From Brevipalpus yothersi (taxonomy: Eukaryota > Arthropoda > Arachnida > Trombidiformes > Tenuipalpidae): DNA of 64,000 nucleotides. Both the position numbers and the translations under genes were made by a program. This document shows positions 39,961 through 51,600 of this stretch, piece by piece. Every line of letters starts with the position of its first letter. The first letter of the stretch is position 1. Under the pieces are notes generated by a model. That model was not told the DNA's origin, searched no databases, and saw only the letters and a list, made by a program, of their open reading frames with translations. The stretch is from contig QZCP01000634.1 in NCBI GenBank assembly GCA_003956705.1, forward strand, positions 151,000-214,999. Reading direction: 5' to 3'.

Positions 39961-41178
39961 CAGAAATCTATCTGATTGACTGATTCTATGCCTTATTTCA
40001 TTCCATTAAGATCAGATATTCGTAGGGTTGAGACGAAAAAAATTCTTCTATTGAAGAATTATAAAAGAGACAACTTGATAACACTCGCTACGTATTCTCT
40101 CTTTATCGATCAGTCCTCTAGTCAAAACGTCCAAAGGACTAAGAAACATAAAAAAATCAGACTTGTGCACCATATCTTGTTCGAAAGATGAGAGCCGAAT
40201 GGTCCAATGCAGAATCGGTACGTTTCCTGTCAGACGGATTTTCTCAACGATCGTTTTCTCATCTCATTGATGACAAAAACCTACGCTGAAAAACCTGAAC
40301 ATATGTGAAATTCCCTAAAATTCTGATGATTTCGCAGAATATCACTCTACTCACATCTCGCAATGAAACTAGTGAACTGAAGAAACAATCATTTTAGTAT
40401 CTGATTTTAGATTTTTATTGCTGAAAAATTGTCAAAATTAGAAAAACCTATTTTCAGACATGAAGATGACGAAGCCTGCTGTAACTTCGTTCAGATGATC
40501 TTCTGTTGAACATAGCGGTAGATCCCTTATCAACGAATCGGATAGACTTATTAGATTGTTTCTGTGTATATATATTGTCAGCTCTGTCAAGAGTGGATAT
40601 CTCATACAATTCTATTTTACAATTTATCAGACCATAAGAATGATACTTGTTAGCCTTTTATCCAAACTCGGTAAATTTCTGGGCATTGCAGATTTGAGAG
40701 TTAGAAAAAGATTTTCGAGAAAATTGCTTCTCAAAACTCTCCAATGAAAGTAAAGTAAATCTGTTCGAATCGATGAATGAACTCTGCGGTTCTTGCTGAG
40801 AGCAGTGTTAATTTAACACTGTTAAATATTACAATGATATTTGACCCTTTTCGATGTTATTACACAAATTTGACAAGAACAGAAAAAGTTGAGGAATAAT
40901 TCAGCACCATTTATCCACCAAAATCAAACTTGCTCCACAACACCATTTTCAGGTTCGCTGTTGAAAAATTTGACGATAATTCAGGTATTAGAGCGAAGAC
41001 CGTCGCAATATTAGTATCAATTTTTCGGTATATTCAGAAAGCTCAGATAATCAGCCTATTTATCTGTCCTTAAGTTTGAGAATAGATATCATTCGTTTCC
41101 AATTTTCTCAATATCAAACAATAATCTATCTAAATTATAAAGAGAGTATGATGAACTAACAAATAATTTTATTTTTTC
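39961..41178. other. no gene recognised
   Basis: Short open frames on both strands show no family I can name. The region could hold further decayed protease-like sequence, but I could not support any block. The right end is the 3' flank of RER1. Confidence 0.4.
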
Positions 41179-42284
41179 TCACTTGGGTTGAACAACTCTT
41201 CCAGTGTCAGCCCTCCCACCATATCGTGTCTTTCCTCTCGTCCAAGGAAGATATCTATATCTATACATGTGCTGTAAAAAAGAAAGAAATGGCCAGTGTT
41301 AATCTACACCAAGGAGATGGTAAAACGTTCAACCTACTTTAATCTGTTTTTTCATGGTTATGGCGACAAGTGTGAAGAAGTAAACCAAAAGTATAGGCCA
41401 AAATACTGGAATATTCAGTGCTTGAAAAAGAGTACAAAACATAGCAATAAGAGTTGCTTTAGTGGCTGAGTGCCTATGATGTGAAGAAAAAAATATAGTT
41501 CAATTAGAAACGGAGCAAAAAGGGAGAGCTGATACGATATCGAAATCTTACCAAAATTTGAACTCAGGTAGACGTCTAAAAAACGGTCTGAATTCATCAT
41601 CTCTACTGGTGGGAAGGCTTAGACCATCATCTGAACAATATACATAAGTCATAGAAGTGATAAATCAGTTTTCATTGCCATAGTTTAGAGAAAGAGGAGA
41701 GTAAGAAAATTATTCATACCTAGATCATCATCAGCTAACGCCGGATCATCTCTTGGTGTTAAGAATTGAATAAATAAGTTGAGATAAAATATTCCCAAAC
41801 CATAACAGATGATGTACCAACCCTGTGTATTAAATGAAATGGAATACAATGAGAACATTTATCATTCCAACTCATCTCATGTCTAATGTAGTAAATTGTA
41901 ATCCAATTGACAGAGCAACTCTCTCTTTTTCCACTGAGCTTTCACTTACCTCAGCAAAAATTACTCTAGCCATGAATGTTACCAATAGTAATATTGAAAA
42001 AATCCATCTACCAGCAACATAAGGTGTCGAATTATCCAAAAGACTTTGATATCTCTGTATAAGAACAAAACAAATTAGCAAATGAGCATCATCAGTGTCC
42101 ATACAGTGTGATGGACAATTACTGTCCATACATGCACAAGCCCAACATGATGTAAATATGATGTAATCATGCGGATTATTTACACACACAGACGATCATT
42201 TAAAAGATGTATACATACCCTAGATAGTGAACGATATAATTTGACCGGAAAAGGTGGTTGAGACCTCAAAGGTTCTTCTTCCAT
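41179..42284 (-). CDS. RER1: RER1, Golgi-to-ER retrieval receptor
   Basis: This is the four-span membrane protein of the cis-Golgi that returns escaped ER membrane proteins and unassembled subunits by COPI vesicles. Six exons (42219-42284, 41950-42054, 41720-41822, 41552-41630, 41338-41473, 41179-41271) have clean GT/AG junctions and phases 0,0,1,2,0, giving 193 residues against 196 in human. Recognisable blocks are YQSLLDNSTPYVAGRW, GWYIICYGLGIFYLNLFI, SRDDEFRPFFRRLPEFKFW, ATKATLIAM, NIPVFWPILLVYF, MKKQIKHM and RYLPWTRGKTRY. All intron lengths are small. It lies head-to-tail downstream of RPL35 on the same strand, 455 bases away. It appears complete. Confidence 0.96.
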
Positions 42285-42739
42285 AATTGATGAAAGAGAG
42301 GTTTGAGAGAGATCTATTTAATTGACTTGTGTTGGTGGTGGTGAGTAGTGTCGGTGGATGAATGATATTGGATGATCTAGGTGGATGTTTACGATCAACT
42401 GTAAATATATATCAACTACTACTGATGGTTATCATTAAAATTTACACCAACTACTACTACTGTACCGGGTATACAATCAATACACATACACATACACCAT
42501 CATCATATCATGACATGACATCGGTACACTTCGTGACATGTAAGATTGATTCCAACTCAATTCATTCACAACGTAACAGCGCCTCTATCAAACACACACA
42601 CACACACATGCGAGCGGCTATTTTCAAAAGGGATACAATTTCAATATTGTTTTTCGGGATTTAATTTTGTTTATTTTGTTAAGGAGAACATAGAGAGAGT
42701 GTGAAAGAGAAAGAGTTGTCTAATATTTATCAATTAATA
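42285..42739. other. spacer between RPL35 and RER1
   Basis: No gene. It holds the RER1 promoter and the 3' flank of RPL35, with a CA run near 42593-42608 and poly-CTA style triplets near 42415-42460. Confidence 0.6.
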
Positions 42740-43111
42740 TTAGGCTTTGAGAAGAAATTTTCTTTTCGGAAATTTTTCTATCCTTCTAATTTCACGCTTT
42801 GTTTTACGTCCTTTCTCGGTTGGCTTAAGTTGTCGTCTGATAGCACGAGTTAACTTGGGTCGCAAATCAATGGGAATACGCTTCTTTTTACGATAAAATT
42901 TTTTCAAATTATCCTTCTGCTTTTGATTCATCACGGTCAACACTCGTGCGATGTTCTTGCGAAAAACCCGTATCTTGGACAATTTAGCCGCTGCACCACC
43001 AGTTACCTTTGCCACACGAAGATTGGACAACTCTTGCTTCAATTCATTTAGCTGTTTGGTCAAATCTTCACGATTCTTTCCCCGTAAATCTTTAGTCTTT
43101 ACTTTAGCCAT
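42740..43111 (-). CDS. RPL35: 60S ribosomal protein L35 (uL29)
   Basis: A 123-residue protein, the same length as human L35, of the uL29 family. It sits at the peptide exit tunnel of the large subunit, where signal recognition particle and nascent-chain factors dock. The sequence starts MAKVKTKDLRGKNRE and contains LRVAKVTGGAAAKLSKIRVFRK, NIARVLTV, RKKKRIPIDLRPKLTRA and a basic C-terminus. It is uninterrupted by introns, and the ATG context is good. A pyrimidine-rich initiator lies about 49 bases upstream. Confidence 0.98.
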   Translation of the reverse strand: MAKVKTKDLRGKNREDLTKQLNELKQELSNLRVAKVTGGAAAKLSKIRVFRKNIARVLTVMNQKQKDNLKKFYRKKKRIPIDLRPKLTRAIRRQLKPTEKGRKTKREIRRIEKFPKRKFLLKA

Positions 43112-43145
43112 CTTGAGACGGAGATTGTGGACAATTTATTTAACC

Positions 43146-43165
43146 ACAGGTCACAAAAAGATTAC
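43146..43165 (-). promoter_or_regulatory. possible TCT/polypyrimidine initiator of RPL35
   Basis: Read on the minus strand, the upstream sequence is GGTAATCTTTTTGTGACC. A C followed by five T's matches the TCT/TOP-type initiator of animal ribosomal protein genes, placing transcription start near 43160 and giving a leader of about 49 bases. Transcription start was not measured. Confidence 0.45.
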
Positions 43166-43945
43166 CAAAATTAATCACAATTAACTTGGTTAATTTAATT
43201 TAACTTTTACCCAGTTAAAGCTTTGAGAAATGTTTTGCAAGGAAACGGAAGTGTGTTCATGCGGCTACAGAGGCGCCACCAAATTCAAGTAGTGACATCT
43301 AGTGAGTGTTCAATGTTTATCATGAAAAAATTTTTTTGAAGAATCAAAACAAAACTTGAATCGAGAAAATCTTTAAGAGCAACAATTCCACTCAATTGGA
43401 CATTCTTTAGGAGTTGATTAATTCTTTGCTCATTTAATTGTTTAGAATTTTTTGTGTACATGTGTATGTGTGTATGCGTGTATTACCATAACGGTAGCCT
43501 CTGTGATGGATAAAGTTCACTAGTTCATAGCCAGTGAGTTGTGAGTTCATATTGAATTGGCCTTCTGGGTATGTGTTGAGTAATATATAGAGAGTTGTAT
43601 TTATATCGATGATTTTTTTGTTGTTGCTGAATGTGTGTAAGTGAGAGAGAAAAAAAAATTTTTACTCTCACAATTGAGCAAAGTGTGTGTTGATCTAATC
43701 ATCATCAAAATTTAATTTGTCTGTATGTATGTGTCCCACAGTTGTTGTTGATATTGTATTTTTTTCACCATCAATCGAATAGCTTTCTTCTTCTTTTTTT
43801 CTATCGATTCTGTTACCAAGTCATCTTTGCGATCTTTTTTTTTCTGCCGTCTGTATTTGTGTGTATGGTTTTGTCTTCTTTTTTTCTGTGGATATTTTTT
43901 GTGATTCTGTGGTCAATTCAACAACGAAATTAACGGCTATTCGTC
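43166..43945. other. divergent spacer between RPL35 and KCMF1
   Basis: The two genes point away from each other, so both promoters lie within about 830 bases. The right half is T-rich and probably the KCMF1 5' untranslated region. No gene is seen. Confidence 0.55.
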
Positions 43946-45118
43946 ATGTCAAATCATGAAGGTGTTAGTTGTGATTCATGTTTAAAAGGTGATTTTCGTG
44001 GTAAACGTTACAAGTGTTTAACTTGCCTCAATTATGATCTATGTTCAACTTGCTACGAATCCGGAGCTTCATCAACTCGTCACACCTCTGATCATCCAAT
44101 GCAATGCATTTTGACTCGATCTGATTATGAAATTTTTTATGGTGGCGAAACAACCATCAACACAGATCAACCATACTCTTTCACCTGTCCCTTCTGTGGT
44201 CGTATGGGCTTTACGGAGACTACATTGCAAGAACATGCTGCCTCGGAACATTCAGATGCAACCCAGCAAGTTATATGTCCAATATGTTCCTCTTCTCTTG
44301 ATAGTGAACCCAATCATGTAACTGATGATTTTACCACACATTTGGCATTGGAACATCGTAATCTTCGAGAATGGGATGAACCACCGACAGCTATGAGAGG
44401 CAGACGGGCTCCACATCCAACTCGAGGAATGACTAGTTCTAGGCCTCGTCGATCACCAATGCAATTCACTAGTACAGCTGGTCTGTCATCCTTTACATCA
44501 GCCAATCGAGAATCTATGGATCCTATAGCTGAAATATTGTCCCAATTGTCTGGTGTTAGACGTGCTCCCAATCTTGGCCATTCAAATCAAATACAGCAAT
44601 TACAAATGCAGCTGCAATTGGATCGAAATTCTAATGGAGCACCGCGACAAGTTTCATCAAGAGCTCCGGTTGATCGACTGATATCACGTCGACACCAGCA
44701 GAATTCGAATTCAGGTCAAAGTCAATTGACTCCAAAAAGCTACAAATCTTCTGTCAATGGCAATGGTCCCCAGCCATTATCCTATCCCTATCTATCATCA
44801 TGGGATCCAGCTGGTTCATCATCCATTGCACCTTCCTCATCAGGTGCAAACAATCAGCCAACTATTTCGCCGATCACTGCTCTGAATGGTTCTAATGCCT
44901 CGGTGGCAACAAATCAAAGTCTAGCTACCACATGTGCTCAACCACAACTGTCCGAGGCAGAACAGGAAGCACTTGAGTTAGAGAGAGCTGTTCGAAGCCT
45001 TTTTGTTCAAGAATTGTTACTTAATACTTTAATCGTCGATAAACTAGAAACTAAACACAATCAAGAGTCTGAGTCATCGGTTTTCACCATAAAAAACTTT
45101 CTATCTCAAAGACAATGA
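43946..45118 (+). CDS. KCMF1: KCMF1, ZZ-type zinc-finger E3 ubiquitin ligase
   Basis: A 390-residue protein (human 381). The N-terminus is a ZZ zinc finger (HEGVSCDSCLKGDFRGKRYK...CLNYDLCSTCYESG), which in KCMF1 recognises N-degrons. It is followed by two C2H2-like Di19-type zinc-binding segments (FTCPFCGRMGF...HAASEH and ICPICSSS...HLALEH). The motif MDPIAEILSQLSGVRR, strongly conserved in KCMF1, lies near residues 191-206. The rest is Ser/Gln-rich and probably disordered, with a helical end (EAEQEALELERAVRSLF). The protein works with UBR4 in ubiquitination and autophagy. The coding region here has no intron. Complete. Confidence 0.95.
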   Translation: MSNHEGVSCDSCLKGDFRGKRYKCLTCLNYDLCSTCYESGASSTRHTSDHPMQCILTRSDYEIFYGGETTINTDQPYSFTCPFCGRMGFTETTLQEHAASEHSDATQQVICPICSSSLDSEPNHVTDDFTTHLALEHRNLREWDEPPTAMRGRRAPHPTRGMTSSRPRRSPMQFTSTAGLSSFTSANRESMDPIAEILSQLSGVRRAPNLGHSNQIQQLQMQLQLDRNSNGAPRQVSSRAPVDRLISRRHQQNSNSGQSQLTPKSYKSSVNGNGPQPLSYPYLSSWDPAGSSSIAPSSSGANNQPTISPITALNGSNASVATNQSLATTCAQPQLSEAEQEALELERAVRSLFVQELLLNTLIVDKLETKHNQESESSVFTIKNFLSQRQ

Positions 45119-45443
45119 CCAAAAGCTTTGATTAATTGAAGCCAAAAAAAAATATAGGTATCACATTTACACTCGAACTTTTGCTTCTTTATTCATGCAT
45201 GGCCATTTGGCATTTTTTTGACACAATCATTTCATTTCTCTCTCTTATTATTCTTTACATCAATGACCATTGCATCAATTAGCCAGCATAAATTCCTGAG
45301 CCTGCGGAACCTGAGGTCTTCACTCGTATAAGAAAGGAGGAGAGCGAAAGAGATTGACAGTTAGGTAGACAAAAGGCTACGACCGGCTAGTTGAATTTTC
45401 AGTGAAAAAGTCTTGTATCAGTAAGAATCCTTCGATGGACATC
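45119..45443. other. convergent 3' spacer between KCMF1 and HYPK
   Basis: The two genes end towards each other across about 325 bases, which probably consist of their 3' untranslated regions. No gene is seen. Confidence 0.6.
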
Positions 45444-46040
45444 TCAGTCTGTGAGAGAAATCAAAGCATCGACTATGCTTCCAGCGTGTTCTCTTAATCT
45501 CAACTCGGCTTGTGTACGTGAAATTTCCATTTCTTTAGCCTATTGATGAAGAGCAAGAGAAAGAGAGAGAAAAAAACGATGAAATACTTCATCTAGGTTG
45601 TGAAAAAATTCATGATACTCACTATTAAATCGACATCTTCTTTTTTTACGGTAATTTTGGACAATTCTAATTGACGAGCAGCTTTTTTCTCATTTTCTTG
45701 GCTACGACGATCGTTGATCAATGTTAATGCCTACAAGCGGATTATAAACAGAGGATCATGTTATTATTATACTCCATTCAGAATCATTATTTTCTCTTCA
45801 CTTGAGCTCCATCAGCTTTCATTCATCAATCTCACTTACCCCGGCAATGTCTTGTTGACTTAACTCTCTCTCTTCCACATGATCGGTTACTCTTTCCAAA
45901 TCAGCGGCACCAGAATCGTGTTTAGCTGCCTTTTTGGCAGGCTTTTGTTCAACTTCATCATCATGTCCCTCCAGTCCATTGGATTGCACATTGTTATTAT
46001 CACTATTCTCATTATTACTATTATTACTATTACTAGACAT
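45444..46040 (-). CDS. HYPK: HYPK, huntingtin-interacting protein K (NatA cofactor)
   Basis: Three exons (45840-46040, 45623-45730, 45444-45539), all joined at phase 0, encode 134 residues. HYPK binds the NatA N-terminal acetyltransferase on ribosomes and acts as a chaperone-like regulator. The diagnostic stretch is KHDSGAADLERVTDHVEE, followed by a charged helix (ELSKITVKKEDVDLI) and the C-terminal UBA-like domain (KEMEISRTQAELRLREH...VDALISL). The N-terminus is Asn/Ser-rich (SSNSNNSNNENSDNNN), longer than in vertebrates and low in complexity. The start is the ATG opening this stretch. Its promoter is shared head-to-head with the rightward XTBD gene. Confidence 0.95.
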
Positions 46041-46385
46041 TGTGAATGATGATGGTGATCATAAAAAAGAGTCCACTCTAATTACTATCTATTGATAAAT
46101 TGGAAATACACCAAGAAAAACAATCGCATTTAATCAAAAGTCACGATTTTTTGATTCGATTTGATCGGAAAAATGCTACAGAATTAGTTACTTTCCGATT
46201 CCGCAAGGTGGCAGTTACACAAATCAAAACAAAAACGCGTTTTTTGTTTTGATTTTTGAAACACTGAATTAAATTTAATCATATCGCGTCGAGAATTTTT
46301 AATTTAAATTGTTTTCATTGATTGTCATCATCATCATCATCACCATCATCATCAGGATTGTCATCACCATTGTTAACGTTGCGGT
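46041..46385. promoter_or_regulatory. divergent promoter region, HYPK / XTBD gene
   Basis: Two genes begin 345 bases apart on opposite strands, so this interval should hold both start sites. It includes an AT-rich centre and CAT/ATC triplet repeats near 46325-46370. No TATA box is evident. Confidence 0.5.
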
Positions 46386-47230
46386 ATGTCGGACATGGAG
46401 TGTACCGAGAGTATCAAGTAAGTGTTTCGGGGTGAAATGTGCTCGGGAATATGGATTATTTTTTGATTAATATATTATTTTAATTTGCTTTCTATTTTGA
46501 CAGAAAAAAAGCTAGTCGTGATTTTGACAAATATCGTAAATCATTTGAATTGGAGGATCATTGGCAATTGAAGAAAGCTTTTATGGAAAGATATGTGGAT
46601 GATTATCCGGAAGATGAATTACTCATGTTGGCACAATTGTGTGTGAATGTGGAAACACTTGGTGTCGGCTATAGTAGAGAGGTTATGGAGAAGATTAAAA
46701 AGTTACAGCAAGATGTACCGTATATTGCTGAATGGAGAGAATCGAAATCACAATTAGACTTAGAGCGTGTCAAAAGCAAGAAAGATATGAAAAAGAGGAG
46801 ACACGAGGGTCGTGATGAGAGCAGAGGTCAAGGCTATAATAATTTTACCAATCAGACTTATGGATATCGTAGGCCAGGAAATCAAGACTATCGTATTCAG
46901 CAAGATTATCGAACTCAACAACAACAAGGATACCAAAATCGACAGGGCTTCCAGAATCCCCAGAGTTATCAGAATCGACAGGGCTATCAAAATCAATATG
47001 GTTATGGTCAGAATCAGTATGGTCAGCAAAATCAATATGGAAATCAAAATCGAAATCAGGGCTATCAAAATCAGCCTAGATTCCAGAATCAACCTAGGTT
47101 TCAGAATCAACAAAATTATCGTAATCAAAATAATCAAAATAATCGGGGTAACAACTCCGGTCCTTATGGTTATAGAAGACCTAGAGATGATCAAAGGCCA
47201 GCTGGTCAAAGAAATTATAATTATAGGTAG
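46386..47230 (+). CDS. XTBD (XRN2-binding) domain protein with Gln/Asn-rich tail
   Basis: Two exons (46386-46417, 46504-47230, phase 2) encode 252 residues. The N-terminal half is an XTBD domain: DHWQLKKAFMERY, DDYPEDELLMLAQLCVNVETLGVGYSREVMEKI. XTBD binds the nuclear 5'-3' exonuclease XRN2, as in CDKN2AIP, CDKN2AIPNL, NKRF and nematode PAXT-1. From about residue 115 the protein becomes Gln/Asn/Tyr/Gly-rich with repeats such as YQNRQGYQNQYG and RFQNQPRFQNQ, a prion-like composition, ending in YGYRRPRDD and Arg-rich residues. The short vertebrate CDKN2AIPNL lacks such a tail. The basic segment KSKKDMKKRRHEGR in between may be a nuclear localisation signal. Membership is clear; which paralogue it corresponds to is not. 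Confidence 0.87.
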
Positions 47231-48658
47231 TCATAACTTATTAACACTCCTAGCACTACTGTAAAAGTTTTTTCATCTCTGTATTCTACTCTGATCCATG
47301 TGATGGAGTATAACATTAAGGTTCAAATTTTGCGAGGAACGGGAAATTTCTATTCCTCATTTCCTCTCAAGCATCTAAACAGAGCTCATTCTCACAAGAT
47401 TTTGCTATCTCCTGATGCTTCTTTTCTTTTCCTCTCTGAGCCTCATGATGAAATATGATTTGATTGGAATATTTTTCATGGACTTAATTCAGAACTTTCT
47501 CCATTGCTTCTTCTCCTACCCTGTTCATCTATTGATGATGAGAACGAGAAATGAGCATCAAATAAAGCACAACAGGTCATCCTGGACTCCGTTAATTTTT
47601 GGGAAAAATTAAACTCAGCGACTAGGAACAAGCTTGAAGGCTCAAGGGCTAATATATCGGTTAATTGCCATTGGGTCAGAATATAATTTCATATCGACTG
47701 ATCATGTAATTCTGATAGCCTCATAATCCTCATGTCTTTCACAAAATTCAGAGGAAATACTTACGTATATTTACTCGTACAGACTTATTCTGTTTCTATC
47801 ATCGCATCACCACCTTAATCACCATTTGGACTCAACTTCTCCCTCAGAACTAAGCTCACATGTGAATATAATTGAAATTGGAACGTATTGCAATACTTCA
47901 ATCGTAAATCTAACGCAAAGCACTCAGCTAAATCATTCGCACCCTTTCATGAATAGGAAACTCAAATTTCAAATCGATTCTTCGCATGAGAATAACTTAA
48001 CCAAAATTCAGTATGATAATAGGCTCACACACACATAAATTCAAAAAGTTCATTACATTACTTACATTCACTTGGCCAATCCCGTTCGTAATATGGACAT
48101 GAGCACAAGTGTTCTGTGTTCTGTATGTGAGAAGGATCTGAAATCAGGTGATTTTCAATGTTTTCACTGTTCATCTTGATGAGATAATTTTTTTTCGTCT
48201 GATTTCATCCTTTTCTTTATGTTCAAAATAGATTCTGGTGTATATATGTGGTGAAGGATGAAGATATAACATATATATGTAAATTATTTTCGTCATCTTT
48301 CTCTCTGAAATGAAAATGCAATACACACACACACCATTAATAATATGATTAGTTTATTGATACTGTTTTGCTGAGCAACAACAACACACTAGTTTTGTTG
48401 TTGTGATTGCTTTGATCATATATTTTTTTTGTTTCTTCCTTCTTTTTGTTCCATTCTTTTGTGTCTCTCTTTATCTCTTCCTGTGTGTAGTGTATGTGTC
48501 ACAATAATATCTGCTTCTTCCTCATTTGCCATTGTTAATTGGGATCTTGTACAAGTATACTAGCCATCGTGGGCTAAACATCTTTTGAACATCATCAATT
48601 TTCGATCTACTTCTACTACTACTGTACTACTACTGTATACCAAATCATTGTCATCATC
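47231..48658. other. intergenic region before VPS15
   Basis: No gene seen. The left part is presumably the 3' untranslated region of the XTBD gene. The right 200 bases are T-rich with CTACTACTA triplets just before the VPS15 start. Confidence 0.55.
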
Positions 48659-51600
48659 ATGGGTAATCATGGCCTATCTGGTGTTGTACCTGTGCAAATG
48701 CATCCAGTTGAATACTATTTATCGGATATAATTAACTCAGAATTGATCTCATTTGATTCAAATTTGGGATCAACTAGATTTTTTAAAGTTGCTCGTATTA
48801 AGCTACACCAAATACGTGCACAATTGACTGATATTGGTTCATCTAATTACTCTGGCTTGGATCCACCAGGCCTTGGTGTCGCCAAAGTGTTCGTAATAAA
48901 TGATCCAACTTTACCATTACGAGGCCATAAGGAACGAATTGATCATCTCAAAGAGGTGGTCAAAGATAATCCTAATTCATTAGTGTTCAATAGATCTATA
49001 ATCAATGATAAAGCAGCCGTTCTGCTGAGACAGTATGTCAAATACAATCTGTATGATAGACTGTCTACAAGACCTTTTTTGACACCATTTGAGAAAAAAT
49101 GGATCGCTTTTCAACTATTAAAGTGTTGTGAATCACTTCATGCAAAAAATATATGTCATGGTGATATTAAATTGGAAAATATTCTAATCACTAGCTATCT
49201 TTGGGTATTGATCACTGATTTTGCCACATACAAGCCAGTTTTATTACCTGAAGTAAGTATGATGATCACCATTTTCGCTGATATCATCTTTTCATCTGTT
49301 TTCAAGTCAGATTCAAATGCTTCATCTGCATATTCTGTAAGAAGTGTATCTAATTTATTTTCTCTTTTTATTATTCTCAACAGGACAATCCTGCAGACTT
49401 TTCTTACTTTTTTGATACATCAAGACGTCGCATTTGTAATGTTGCACCAGAAAGATTCATAAATGAAAATAGTTCTCAACAAGATTCGCCTTCAAACTAT
49501 CTAAATGCACCTCTCAATCAAGCCAATGGAGGTGAATCACTTCGACCGTCCATGGATCTTTTTAGTCTGGGCTGTGTATTTGCAGAGCTATTTACGGAAG
49601 ATTCTTCCAATAGTGGACTCTTCGAATACGGTGAACTACTTGCATATCGACGCAGTGATAGACAATCTAGACAATCCATTAGGTATTATAAGATAATTGA
49701 ATTAATTCCCGACGTACAAATTCGAAATCTAGTGTTAAATCTAACTGAATTAGAGCCAAATGAAAGAAAGTCAGCCACTTATCATCTACAAAATCTCACA
49801 TCATCACTATTCCCATCATATTTCAATGAACTCTATGTTTTCATCAAAGACCTCATCAAATTACCCTCTGATGAGAAAGTTGTTCGTCTTGCCACCACAG
49901 TCGAATCAATCATTCCGACAATCAAAAATGAAGATTCCAAAGGATTCCTTCTGCTCATCGTTCTTGTCACCTCAGCATTGCGCTCCATAAAGCATGTATA
50001 TGCCAAGATTGTAGCACTTCGTTTGCTTTGTGATCTTGTCGATTGTGATGTGGATGTGCTCCCAGACTACATTTTGGACCGTGTTTTGCCTTATTTATTG
50101 GTAATGCTTCGTGACTCAGAGCCCAGAGTACGAGCTGAAGCTATTGTAAGCCTTCAAAATGTACTCTCTAAAATAGAAGTCGTCTCTCCGGGTGATAATA
50201 ATGTGTTCCCCGACTACATACTTCCTAATTTGGTGAGCTCTGTGAATTTTAATTTCAACATACATGATTCATATAATCTTCTCTTTTTCTTTGAAGTGTC
50301 TGATTATAATACATTTTTTCACATTCTTCCATTCTAATTTAGATACAAATTGCTGATGATCGGTCAGTTTTTGTTCGCTTAACTTTATCACAAAATCTGG
50401 CTGAATTGGCAGATATTGCATTACGCTTCCTAAAAAGCTCTTCTCAGGATCCTAAACATATCCAAACCGAACTCTCTGTATTGCACAATTTTTTTCAAAT
50501 TATGGTATCAAATCTTCTCACTGACTCGGATAACAGTGTAAAAATTGCTCTTTTATCAAGCAATATTTATAAGCTTTGCAATTTTTTTGATTGCCAAAAG
50601 ACAAATGAAGTTATACTCAGCCATATATTCACTTTTCTCAACAAAAAGGTAACTCAAAAGATTATCATTTTTCTCCTGATTATCTTAATTATCTTCTTTT
50701 CTTCTCCCCTTTCCAGGAGGGTTGTGAACTACGGTGTGCTTTTTTTGATAGCATAACACCTATTGCCTCTTATCTTGGACCACAATGTCTACCACTCCTG
50801 AAACCATTCCAACAACAGGGCATATCAGATTGTGAGGAAACAGTAATCTATAAAGCTCTCACTTGTCTTTCCAATCTCACCAAGCTAGAGCTGTGGGACA
50901 AGGCGACTGTCTTCGATATTCTCAGTGAAGCTATCTGCCTATTGTCTCATCCCAATGTTTGGATAAGGCATGCATTAGTGTATTTCATTCATTTGCTTGC
51001 TAAGCATTTGTCCATTGCTGAAGTGTGCTGCAAAATTATGCCTCTCATCGCTCCATATTTGGTGAAAGAAATTTATTCTCTAGAAAACAAAGAACTTTTT
51101 ATGGAAACCCTGAAACCACCTCTACCTCGCTCTGTTTTCGATAAAATCATCCATCCTGAAAGATACTCTAAACTACCATCTTCCAGCTTCCATCAGTTCA
51201 TAGAATGTCTCAGAGAACGGAAGAGATTACGTTCAATGGTTCGCTCTCATGGTCAATCACTCGCTACTTGTCCACTTTTAAATTTGATTTCCAACCACGA
51301 AGAAAATGGTTTGTCAGAGGAACAAGAAGAGAAAATTTTGCAATTATGTAATGTGCTCCGTAAGATGCATAAGCATTCCAGAGCACTTCCATCATCGTCT
51401 GATGAGGTGCAAGCAAACTTGATAGTCCTCAATCGTCGTCATCATAAAACTCATTCAATCTCTCTGAATGAGCTGTTGAGAAGCAGTATTCTCTCTAGAA
51501 AGAATCAACAAACATCTCGTATCAACATGAATGATGAATGGCATACTATGTTTGGATCTCAGCGAGATAGTATTGATACCTCTCAAGAATTACTTGATAT

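Noticed and set aside
46760..47209. Long Ile/Leu-rich minus-strand frame opposite the Gln/Asn-rich tail
   Set aside because: It is the antisense shadow of CAA/AAT-rich codons of the XTBD gene.
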